From positions 1 to 8,517 of the forward strand of contig CACZOW010000271.1 of assembly GCA_902782885.1 (NCBI GenBank): a DNA stretch of 8,517 nt. The letters run 5' to 3'. Source of the DNA: an uncultured Ruminococcus sp. (GTDB taxonomy: Bacteria > Bacillota > Clostridia > UBA1212 > UBA1255). A model generated the notes under the pieces. The model saw only the letters and a list, made by a program, of their open reading frames with translations, made no database searches and was not told the DNA's origin. Within the stretch, counting starts at the first letter, position 1; each line of letters opens with the position of its first letter. Shown one piece after another: positions 1 through 6,203 of the stretch. The translations under genes and the position numbers were made by a program.

Positions 1-1152
1 CTTGAACACCACGCCTTCTTCTTCGGCTTCGGTGATCTCGATCTGCTCCGCGGGCATCTCCGCACGGGTGCGGCGGTACAGCGTATAAACTTCTTTCGCA
101 CCCAGGCGCACGGCGGTGCGGCAGGCGTCCATGGCGGTGTTGCCGCCGCCGCAGATCGCGACCTTTTCGCCGACGTCGGGGCGTCCGCCGGTGGCCACTT
201 CCCGCAGGAAATCGATGCCGCCCAGCACGCCTTTCAGGTCTTCGCCGGGCACGCGCATCTTGCTGCTGACCCAGGCGCCGATGGCAACGATCACCGCGTC
301 GTTGTCCGCCCGCAACTGCGCGAAGCTCACGTCGCGGCCGATGCGCACGCCGGTCTTTATTTTGATGCCGAGGCTCTCGAGAATGGCAATTTCTTTGCGC
401 AGCACGTCTTTGGGCAGCCGGTATTCGGGGATGCCGTAGCGCAGCATACCGCCGGCTTCGGGCATGGCTTCGTATACCGTGACGCTGTGGCCCTTGCGCG
501 CCAGTGCGGAGGCCGCGGTCAGTCCCGCAGGGCCGCCGCCGATGACCGCCACGTTTTTACCGGTGCGGGACGCGGCAGGTTTGAGCGTGCCGTGCACGCT
601 GTCCGGGCGCGCCAGATTGACGTCCGCCGCGAAACGCTTGAGGGACGCGATGGAGATGGGTTCATCTAATTGCCCCCGGCGGCACTTCTTCTCGCAGGGA
701 TGCGGGCAGACGCGGCCGATGGACGCGGGCAGCGGGATCTTGTCCATGATCACGTCCAGCGCCTGGTCGTTGAGGCCGTTCGCGATGAGCCCCACGTACC
801 CCTGGCAGTCGGTCTCGGCGGGGCACGCTTCCATGCAGGGCGGGCGGCAATCGCCGGTGTGGTCCGACATCAGCAGTTCCAGCGCCAGTTTGCGCGCCTG
901 GACCGTGCGGGGCGTGTCGGTGTAGTATTCCATGCCCGCGGTGCGTTCATTGACCTCGGTGGAGCAGGAGCGCAGCAGTTTGCCGCCGCCCTTCGCCTCG
1001 ATCACGCACATGCCGCACGCGCCGTACGATTTGATCCGGGGATCGTGGCACAGCGTGGGGATCTCGATGCCGTACCGGGCGGCAACTTCGACTATCATCT
1101 CGCCGGCTTCGGCGCTGACGGGAATATCGTTGATCTTGAATTCTATACTCAT
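1..1152 (-). CDS. 2Fe-2S / GltD-like FAD-dependent NAD(P) oxidoreductase (partial, C-terminus off left edge)
   Basis: Third gene of the operon; 384 codons are visible and no stop is reached, so the C-terminus is missing. The ATG at 1152 has AGGAGG 8 nt upstream and lies 17 nt after the stop of the NuoF-like gene. Residues 1-66 form a plant-type [2Fe-2S] ferredoxin domain with C35-x10-C46-x2-C49-x13-C63, the NuoG/Nqo3/HydA spacing. Next comes a GltD/dihydropyrimidine-dehydrogenase-type 4Fe-4S region: H98, C102, C106, C110, C116, then C149-x3-C153-x3-C157. A FAD-binding GGGPAG motif is at 205-210, and a second dinucleotide motif GGGNTAMD is at 335-342, as in the NADPH-binding domain of GltD and NfnB. 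The family transfers electrons between a pyridine nucleotide, FAD and Fe-S clusters in the cytoplasm. I infer that it receives or delivers electrons for the NuoE/NuoF-like partners. The fold is confident; the NADH or NADPH preference and the partner substrate are not. Confidence 0.88.
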   Translation of the reverse strand, partial: MSIEFKINDIPVSAEAGEMIVEVAARYGIEIPTLCHDPRIKSYGACGMCVIEAKGGGKLLRSCSTEVNERTAGMEYYTDTPRTVQARKLALELLMSDHTGDCRPPCMEACPAETDCQGYVGLIANGLNDQALDVIMDKIPLPASIGRVCPHPCEKKCRRGQLDEPISIASLKRFAADVNLARPDSVHGTLKPAASRTGKNVAVIGGGPAGLTAASALARKGHSVTVYEAMPEAGGMLRYGIPEYRLPKDVLRKEIAILESLGIKIKTGVRIGRDVSFAQLRADNDAVIVAIGAWVSSKMRVPGEDLKGVLGGIDFLREVATGGRPDVGEKVAICGGGNTAMDACRTAVRLGAKEVYTLYRRTRAEMPAEQIEITEAEEEGVVFK

Positions 1153-1169
1153 GTTGTCCGCCTCCTCTC

Positions 1170-2987
1170 TCAGCGGCGCACGATGGCGTCGAAACGGCAG
1201 GTCTCGTAGCATTGACCGCAGCGTATGCACTTTTCGGCGTCAATGCTGTGCGCTTCCCTGACTTTGCCGCTGATGGCGCCCACGGGGCATTTGCGGGCAC
1301 AGGAAGTGCAGCCGCGGCATTTCGCGGGGTCAACGGCGTAGCTCACCAGCGCCTTGCACGCGCCGGCGGGACAGCGTTTTTCCCGGATATGCGCGTCGTA
1401 TTCGTCGCGGAAGTACCGGATCGTGGTCAACACCGGGTTGGGCGCCGTCTGGCCCAGACCGCACAGCGCGCCGTCTTTGATGGTCCGGCACAGCTCTTCC
1501 AGCAGCTCCACGTCGCCTTCGCGGCCTTCGCCGTTCACGATGCGGGTCAATATCTCCAGCATCCGCTTGGTGCCCAGCCGGCAATGTATGCATTTTCCGC
1601 ACGATTCCTTCGTGGTGAAGTCCAGGAAGAAGCGCGCCATTTCCACCATGCAGGTGGTCTCGTCCATTACCACCATGCCGCCGGAGCCCATGATGGCGCC
1701 GGTCGCGGACAGTTTCTTATAATCTATTACGGTGTCCAGCAGTTCCGCCGGGATGCAGCCGCCGGAGGGGCCGCCCATCTGGACCGCCTTGAAGGCTTTG
1801 CCGCCGCGGATGCCGCCGCCGATGTCGAAAATGACGTCGCGCAGCGTTTTGCCCATGGGGATCTCCACGAGGCCGCCGCGCCGGATCTTACCGGTGAGCG
1901 CAAACACTTTCGTGCCTTTGCTGTCCTCGGTGCCCAGCGCCGCGAATTTCTCGCCGCCTTCCAGCAGGATCCAGGGGACGTTGGCGAAAGTCTCGACGTT
2001 GTTGATGTTGGAGGGCTGCTGCCAGTAGCCTTTCTGCGCCGGGAACGGGGGCTTCAGGCGGGGCATGCCGCGCTGACCTTCGAGGGATTCGATGAGCGCC
2101 GTTTCCTCGCCGCACACGAACGCGCCGGCGCCGGCTTTGATGCGTAAGGAGCAGGAGAAGCCGCTGCCGAGGATGTTGTCGCCTAAGAACCCGGCCTGTT
2201 CCGCCTGGGCAATGGCTTTTTTCAGCCGCACGATGGCGAGCGGATATTCCGCGCGCACGTATACCACTGCTTCGGAAGCGCCGATGGCGTACGCGCCGAT
2301 CAGCATGCCTTCGATGAGGTTGTGGGGGTCGCTCTCGATGACCGCCCGGTCCATGAACGCGCCGGGGTCGCCTTCGTCCGCGTTGCAGATCAGGTATTTA
2401 CGGCCGCTTTCGCTTTTTGCGCTGCGGGCGGCGTTCCACTTGAACCAGGTGGGGAAACCGGCGCCGCCGCGGCCCGCGAGCCCGGATACTTTGATCACGT
2501 CGATGACCTGTTCCGGCGTCATTTCGGACAATACTTTGCGAAGGGCTTTGTAGCCGTCCGCCTCAATGTACTCTTCGATGCTTTCGGGATCGATCCGGCC
2601 GCAATGCCTGAGCGCGATGCGCGTCTGCTTGGCCAGGAACTGTTTGTCCTCTTCCGCCAGCGCGTATTTTGCCAGCGCCGGATCGTCGAATTTGCCGCTT
2701 TCCAGCGCGGCCTTCAGCAGCGGCGCGAATTTTTCGTCGGTGCGGCAATACGTCCGGAGCAGCGTTTTGCCGTCCCCGCCGTACACGTCGACAATGGGCT
2801 CCAGATAGCACATGCCGATACAGCCTGTGACGGTCAATCCGGCAAGTTTCCCTGCTCCGGCAGGCGCCCCGGCTTCGCACAGCTCGCGCTCCAGCGCGGC
2901 GTACACTTTGGCGGCTCCGGCGGCAATACCGCAGCTGCCCTCGCCGACTTTTATGATGTATTTTACAGTATTTTTGTTGTCAGCCAT
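1170..2987 (-). CDS. nuoF: NuoF/HydB-like NADH-binding flavin and Fe-S subunit
   Basis: Protein of 605 residues from the ATG at 2987. A GTG at 2996 would add three residues, but the ATG has a GGGGTGG ribosome-binding-like stretch just upstream and overlaps the upstream stop by 8 nt (ATGGCTGA), suggesting translational coupling. Domains: a thioredoxin-like 2Fe-2S domain (about 9-95; C19, C56, C60), then the FMN/NADH core with AGRGGAGFPT (171-180), CNADEGDPGAF (201-211), CGEETALIES (292-301) and GGPSGGC (405-411). The NuoF 4Fe-4S site is C463-x2-C466-x2-C469-x39-C509. The C-terminus has CPAGAC (539-544) and two ferredoxin-type 4Fe-4S motifs, C557/C560/C563/C567 and C587/C590/C593/C597. Extra N- and C-terminal Fe-S domains are the mark of HydB/HndC-type subunits of soluble bifurcating enzymes rather than respiratory complex I NuoF. 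It oxidises or reduces NAD(H) at FMN and passes electrons through the clusters. The symbol denotes the family only; hydB would also fit. Confidence 0.95.
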   Translation of the reverse strand: MADNKNTVKYIIKVGEGSCGIAAGAAKVYAALERELCEAGAPAGAGKLAGLTVTGCIGMCYLEPIVDVYGGDGKTLLRTYCRTDEKFAPLLKAALESGKFDDPALAKYALAEEDKQFLAKQTRIALRHCGRIDPESIEEYIEADGYKALRKVLSEMTPEQVIDVIKVSGLAGRGGAGFPTWFKWNAARSAKSESGRKYLICNADEGDPGAFMDRAVIESDPHNLIEGMLIGAYAIGASEAVVYVRAEYPLAIVRLKKAIAQAEQAGFLGDNILGSGFSCSLRIKAGAGAFVCGEETALIESLEGQRGMPRLKPPFPAQKGYWQQPSNINNVETFANVPWILLEGGEKFAALGTEDSKGTKVFALTGKIRRGGLVEIPMGKTLRDVIFDIGGGIRGGKAFKAVQMGGPSGGCIPAELLDTVIDYKKLSATGAIMGSGGMVVMDETTCMVEMARFFLDFTTKESCGKCIHCRLGTKRMLEILTRIVNGEGREGDVELLEELCRTIKDGALCGLGQTAPNPVLTTIRYFRDEYDAHIREKRCPAGACKALVSYAVDPAKCRGCTSCARKCPVGAISGKVREAHSIDAEKCIRCGQCYETCRFDAIVRR

Positions 2988-3480
2988 TTGCGCCACCCCG
3001 CAGTTCTCTGAGAATTTTGACCGCTTTGTCCGGCGTCAGGGAGCCGTACGCTTCGCCGTTGATCATCATGACCGGGGAAAGGCTGCAGCAACCCAGACAC
3101 GCTACGGTCTTAAGGGAAAACAGCCCGTCGTCCGTGGTGTCGCCGTCGTCGATGCCCAGCTCGTCCTTTACCGCGGCCAGCACCAGTTCGGAGCCGTTGA
3201 CGTGGCATGCCGTGCCCTGGCAGAGCATTATCAGATATTTGCCCACGGGCTTGAAGCGGAACTGGGTGTAGAAGGTGGCAACTCCCAGTACTTTCGCGGG
3301 TTTGACCCCCGTGCGTTCGGCCACGTGCCGCATTACGTCTTCCGGCAGATAGCCGTAGATCTCCTGTGCGTGCTGCAGAATGGTGATCAGACTGCCCGGT
3401 ACGCCGGCGTATTCGTCGAGCACCGGTTCCAGCAGGCTCAGGTCGCTGCCTCCCGTGCGGAGGCGTTCCGTTGTTTCCAT
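2980..3480 (-). CDS. nuoE: NuoE/HydC-like [2Fe-2S] subunit
   Basis: Protein of 166 residues, the usual length for NuoE/HydC (24-kDa-subunit family). An in-frame start further upstream at 3585 would add a basic, non-conserved stretch translated through the palindrome at 3557-3587. The ATG at 3480 is preferred because GAGGG lies about 8 nt upstream and the homologous region begins shortly after it. The N-terminal helical bundle carries the family pattern YGYLPEDVMRHVAE (42-55) and GVATFYTQF (66-74). The thioredoxin-like C-terminal half has the [2Fe-2S] ligands C87-x4-C92 and C128-x3-C132, with an extra cysteine at 131. It is the first gene of the operon and overlaps the start of the NuoF-like gene. 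In known complexes this subunit docks on NuoF/HydB and its cluster communicates with FMN. The family is certain; the exact complex is inferred from context. Confidence 0.95.
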   Translation of the reverse strand: METTERLRTGGSDLSLLEPVLDEYAGVPGSLITILQHAQEIYGYLPEDVMRHVAERTGVKPAKVLGVATFYTQFRFKPVGKYLIMLCQGTACHVNGSELVLAAVKDELGIDDGDTTDDGLFSLKTVACLGCCSLSPVMMINGEAYGSLTPDKAVKILRELRGGANG

Positions 3481-3501
3481 AGTACATCCCTCACTTTTTG
3501 T

Positions 3502-3530
3502 GGAGCCGCGGCGTCGTCCCCCGCCGCTCC
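3502..3530 (-). other. GC-rich hairpin in the leader of the NuoE-like gene
   Basis: GCGGCG (3508-3513) and CGCCGC (3522-3527) can form a 6-bp stem with an 8-nt loop, possibly extended by outer GGAGC/GCTCC pairing, 20-50 nt upstream of the NuoE-like start. On the mRNA strand it is followed by an A-run, not a U-run, so it is not an intrinsic terminator. It could be a stability element or have no role. I did not recognise a riboswitch class. Confidence 0.35.
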
Positions 3531-3546
3531 GGCCTGTCGGTATAAA

Positions 3547-3552
3547 ATTATA
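3547..3552 (-). promoter_or_regulatory. Possible -10 box for the nuoE-nuoF-oxidoreductase operon
   Basis: A perfect TATAAT on the minus strand lies about 67 nt upstream of the NuoE-like ATG. No good -35 is seen: the best candidates at 16-18 nt spacing fall inside the palindrome (GTCAGA, TCAGAC or GGTCAG). The AT-rich stretch may instead be the U-tract of a terminator for the upstream gene, or serve both roles. Confidence 0.4.
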
Positions 3553-3556
3553 AAAC

Positions 3557-3587
3557 CGGTGAAACGGAGTCTGACCCCGTTTCACCG
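3557..3587. repeat. REP-like palindrome with a GTCTGACCCC core
   Basis: Imperfect palindromic core CGGAGTCTGACCCCG nested in the 11-bp perfect arms. The GTCTG(A/T)CCCC core is shared with both arms of the inverted repeat at 8333-8396, which is why I list it as a candidate member of a dispersed family. Two sites in one window cannot prove a family. Confidence 0.5.
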
Positions 3588-3633
3588 TGCTGCTCAGAAT
3601 GTTGTCCGTTCCGGCCCGTCCGGGAGCGCTTTG

Positions 3634-6018
3634 TCAGGGCGCGTCGGGATCGTCGGGCTGTGCGCCGTTATCGGTAGTCGGCTCAGGCTCGCCGGTGGGT
3701 TCCGGCTGAGTCGTGGGCTCGGGCTCGGCGGTAGGCTCGGGCTGAGTCGTGGGCTCGGGTTCGGCCGTGGGCTCGGGCTGAGTCGTGGGCTCAGGCTCGG
3801 TCGTGGGTTCATCCGTGGGACCTTCGGTGGGCTCGTCGGTGGGTACTTCAGTGGGTACTTCTGTAGGCACTTCAGTGGGCTCCTCCGTAGGTACTTCCGT
3901 AGGCTCCTCGGTGGGTACTTCGGTGGGTACTTCAGTAGGCTCTTCGGTAGGTACTTCCGTCGGCTCTTCCGTAGGCTCTTCGGTAGGTACTTCCGTGGGC
4001 TTCTCAGTAGGAACTTCGGTTACCCGCTCGGTCGGCACCGGCGTCACCGGGTTCTTCGTGGGCTGCTGCGTCGCGGGTCTTTCGGTAGGCGTAGCGGGCT
4101 GGGCGGTGATCACCGGCGGCTCGGTACCGGGTTCCTGCGTTACCGGCGGCACGTCGGTCTCCTGCGAGATCGGCGTCACTACAGGCACGTCCGTGGGTTC
4201 CGCGGTCTCTCCGGCCTCTTCCGTGCTGGAGGGAGTGGAGATCGGCAACGCGGTGGGATTGGACTTGTTTTTGGAGTTCTTATAGAATTTTACACCCAGC
4301 ACCACAAACAGGATTATGATCACCAGGCAGAGCAGGAATACAACTACCGCGGGCCAGATCTGACCGTCGCCGCCGTCGCTGCCGATGCCCAGGAAGTTTT
4401 TAACGCGGCCGACAAAGCCCTTGCCCGACTTATCTTTGATCTCGTCGTTGGGATCCATCGTCTCGCCTTCGCTGTTTTCGTCGTGGACGAACAGGCTGTT
4501 TTTATCCGAAGGTCTCGCCTGAGCGGAACGGGCGGCCGCATCGGTACGGGCCGCGGTGCGTCTCACGTTCTCGGCGCCGCGCTCGCGCACTGCTTCGCCT
4601 TCGGTGGCGAACATGCTGCCTAGTTCTTCTTCGCTGATGCGGTTGTGGCGCGCGCTGGGTCTGTCGGCAACTTTCACGTCCTCGTCGTTCACGTCGTCGC
4701 TGAAGGAGAAGTCGGGGACAATATTTGCGTTGTCGGCGGCGTCCTTTCCGGCGTCGTACGCAGCCGCGGCGGCTCCGGCGGCAGCAGCACCCGCGGCAGC
4801 GGCACCGGCAGCGGCTGCAGCCGCGCTGTTCGCGGTCTTGTCCGCCTCCGCCTCGAGGGCGTCAATATCTTTATTCACGGTGTCCGCCGCGTCTTTAACG
4901 GTTTCTCCGGTATCGTCCAGAATGTTGCCCGCGGCGTCAAAAATGTCGCCCGTGGGCAGTCCGGCCGCCGCGTTCTCCGCTTCGGCTCTGGCAGAGGCAG
5001 CCGCGTTGTCGACCGCTTTTTCCGCTGCCGAAGCGCCGGCTTCGAGTGCGTCGCCGGCCTCTTTGACCGCGTTGTCCGCGGCGCCGGCCGCAGCCGCGCC
5101 CGCGATTGCCGCCGCACCTGCCGCACCTGCCGCAGCACCCGCTATAGCGCCGGCAGTGCCCGGGACCGCCGCCTCGGGTTCGTTGTTGATCGCCTGGATC
5201 GCGATGAGCGTGGTGTCGTCGGCGAATCCGCTTTCCGCCACCGTGGACATGAGCCGGTCAACGATCTCCGCCGCCGTGTCGCAGTCTTTTATGGTGCTCT
5301 GCATCTCGTCGTGCGTGATGTTCTCGTAGAACGCGCGGCTGCAGATCAGGAACACGTCGCCGGGATCGGATTTCATTTCAAAAAGTGCGGGCGCGAGGGG
5401 GTTTTCCGCGTTGTGCACACCGAAGTACTGGGTCAGTTTATGACGCTTCGGATGCGCCGCCGCGCGCTCGGGGGTAAGCAGGTTCAGCTCCACCATCTTC
5501 TGCGCCTGGGTGTGATCCTCGGAGATCTGACGGAGCACGCCGCCGCGGAAGTGGTAGATGCGCGTGTCGCCCAGGTTGGCGGTCACGATCCGGCGGCCTT
5601 TGATGCAGATCAGCGCCAGCGTCGCCTGCAGGTTGCGGGCCTTCTCGCCGACGGCGTTGATCCGGGCCTTCACGGCGTTGTTGGTGGACTGGATGTACGC
5701 GCTCACGAACGCGGCGAGGTCAACGCCCGCCGTCGACTGCCCCGACTGCTTGAGCGAGGTCAATTCGTCAACTTTCTTGCTGTGATACTTGAACAGGTTC
5801 TTGACCGCGATCAGCGACGCCTCGTCCTGATACAGATCCGCGCCGTAACCTTCGCTCACCGCGTACAGCTGCAATCCCTTCTGCTCCCGTTTCTGCGTGA
5901 GCAATACCTGTGAGGAGCAGTACTCCTCGGTTATGTATTTGGAGTTCAGATAAAAGTTGTTGCTGTTATAGCTTTTTTTCTTACCGGGGCATGTCGCCGC
6001 CGCCGCTTTGTATACCAT
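3634..6018 (-). CDS. Membrane-anchored PP2C-like protein, probable pseudophosphatase, with Pro/Thr/Glu repeat tail
   Basis: Protein of 794 residues; the ATG at 6018 has AAAGGAG 9 nt upstream. Residues 1-276 match the PP2C (PPM) phosphatase fold: NSNNFYLN (18-25), VSEGYGA (54-60), DEAS (65-68), TANLGDTRIY (146-155), LTQYFG (195-200), GDVFLICSRAF (220-230) and ADDTTLIAI (266-274). Compared with the canonical motifs NxD, DGMGG, SDGL and DN, the metal-binding aspartates are N20, E56 and R228, and only D267 is kept. Catalysis by the usual two-metal mechanism is therefore doubtful. Ala-rich, probably helical, segments follow (about 289-350 and 398-420), then a charged linker. A single transmembrane helix lies at about 554-576. 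Residues 578-794 are rich in Pro, Thr and Glu and end in tandem repeats. With no signal peptide the N-terminal domain should be cytoplasmic and the tail outside, perhaps spanning the cell wall. A sensor, scaffold or phosphopeptide-binding role is inference. It has its own promoter and is divergent from the lipoprotein gene. Confidence 0.85.
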   Translation of the reverse strand: MVYKAAAATCPGKKKSYNSNNFYLNSKYITEEYCSSQVLLTQKREQKGLQLYAVSEGYGADLYQDEASLIAVKNLFKYHSKKVDELTSLKQSGQSTAGVDLAAFVSAYIQSTNNAVKARINAVGEKARNLQATLALICIKGRRIVTANLGDTRIYHFRGGVLRQISEDHTQAQKMVELNLLTPERAAAHPKRHKLTQYFGVHNAENPLAPALFEMKSDPGDVFLICSRAFYENITHDEMQSTIKDCDTAAEIVDRLMSTVAESGFADDTTLIAIQAINNEPEAAVPGTAGAIAGAAAGAAGAAAIAGAAAAGAADNAVKEAGDALEAGASAAEKAVDNAAASARAEAENAAAGLPTGDIFDAAGNILDDTGETVKDAADTVNKDIDALEAEADKTANSAAAAAAGAAAAGAAAAGAAAAAYDAGKDAADNANIVPDFSFSDDVNDEDVKVADRPSARHNRISEEELGSMFATEGEAVRERGAENVRRTAARTDAAARSAQARPSDKNSLFVHDENSEGETMDPNDEIKDKSGKGFVGRVKNFLGIGSDGGDGQIWPAVVVFLLCLVIIILFVVLGVKFYKNSKNKSNPTALPISTPSSTEEAGETAEPTDVPVVTPISQETDVPPVTQEPGTEPPVITAQPATPTERPATQQPTKNPVTPVPTERVTEVPTEKPTEVPTEEPTEEPTEVPTEEPTEVPTEVPTEEPTEVPTEEPTEVPTEVPTEVPTDEPTEGPTDEPTTEPEPTTQPEPTAEPEPTTQPEPTAEPEPTTQPEPTGEPEPTTDNGAQPDDPDAP
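3673..3798 (-). repeat. 36-bp tandem repeats in the PP2C-like gene
   Basis: About 3.5 copies of a 12-residue unit, EPEPTTQPEPTA (residues 741-782). The DNA copies are near-identical and differ mostly at third codon positions, so recent expansion or homogenisation is likely. It encodes the outermost part of the predicted extracellular tail. Confidence 0.85.
3802..4038 (-). repeat. 12-bp tandem repeats (EVPT/EEPT units) in the PP2C-like gene
   Basis: Nineteen or so four-residue units of the PTEx type (EVPT, EEPT, DEPT, EKPT) at residues 661-739, with higher-order EEPTEVPT pairs. The sequence predicts an extended, acidic, proline-rich stalk. Low complexity makes slippage and assembly collapse possible. 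Confidence 0.85.
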
Positions 6019-6064
6019 GTTTCAGCGCTCCTTTGTCGTGCGTGGCAGCCTGCACCCGCGCGCG

Positions 6065-6093
6065 GGTACAATACTACCATTGAATATTGTACC
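6065..6093. promoter_or_regulatory. Inverted repeat, candidate operator over the PP2C-like promoter
   Basis: Perfect 9-bp half-sites GGTACAATA (6065-6073) and TATTGTACC (6085-6093) with an 11-bp centre. The dyad spans the -10 and predicted start site of the PP2C-like gene, a position where a dimeric repressor would block transcription. It could also form a hairpin. No regulator gene is in the window. Confidence 0.5.
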
Positions 6094-6115
6094 ACAAGTC
6101 CCCTCCCGGTGGCAA
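6086..6115 (-). promoter_or_regulatory. Promoter of the PP2C-like gene
   Basis: On the minus strand, -35 TTGCCA (6110-6115) and -10 TACAAT (6086-6091) are separated by 18 nt, each one mismatch from the SigA consensus. The predicted start of transcription is near 6079, about 60 nt before the ATG at 6018. The -10 lies inside the dyad at 6065-6093. Confidence 0.6.
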
Positions 6116-6133
6116 GAGGAAATGACGCTCCGG

Positions 6134-6162
6134 TTTACATTGACCGCGCGGTTTGGTATAAT
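6134..6162 (+). promoter_or_regulatory. SigA-type promoter of the lipoprotein gene
   Basis: -35 TTTACA (6134-6139), an exact 17-nt spacer and a perfect -10 TATAAT (6157-6162). The predicted start is near 6169, leaving a leader of about 35 nt before the ATG at 6204. Its -35 is only 18 bp from the -35 of the divergent PP2C-like promoter. Confidence 0.75.
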
Positions 6163-6203
6163 CCCGATAGTATATTATATGCTGTCTTTACGGAGGGGCG
6201 GAT

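Larger units (their letters stand above)
3541..3587 (-). terminator. Putative intrinsic terminator of the PP2C-like gene, built on a palindrome
   Basis: An 11-bp perfect stem (3557-3567 with 3577-3587, arms CGGTGAAACGG and CCGTTTCACCG) encloses a 9-nt loop. On the minus strand it is followed by TTTTATAATTTTATA. It lies about 47 nt after the stop of the PP2C-like gene, in the right place and orientation for Rho-independent termination. The stem also reads as a GGGGTCAGAC-type palindrome resembling the element inside the right-end gene. Confidence 0.6.

Noticed and set aside
3481..3585. Upstream start at 3585 for the NuoE-like protein
   Set aside because: It would translate through the palindrome and promoter region, adds non-conserved residues, and lacks a good ribosome binding site; the ATG at 3480 has one.
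3673..4038. CRISPR-like direct repeats
   Set aside because: The units are in-frame, have no unique spacers and encode a Pro/Thr/Glu tail.
2812..4623. Long plus-strand open frame of about 600 codons across the NuoE-like and PP2C-like genes
   Set aside because: It is antisense to three well-supported genes; its arginine, glycine and phenylalanine-rich middle is just the reverse reading of the PTE repeats. No ribosome binding site or recognisable domain.
4645..5913. Plus-strand open frame of 422 codons
   Set aside because: Antisense shadow of the PP2C-like gene in GC-rich DNA; Arg/Val/Gly-rich composition with no domain.
6140..6162. TTGACC as -35 for the lipoprotein promoter
   Set aside because: It is only 11-12 nt from TATAAT; the overlapping TTTACA gives the correct 17-nt spacing.
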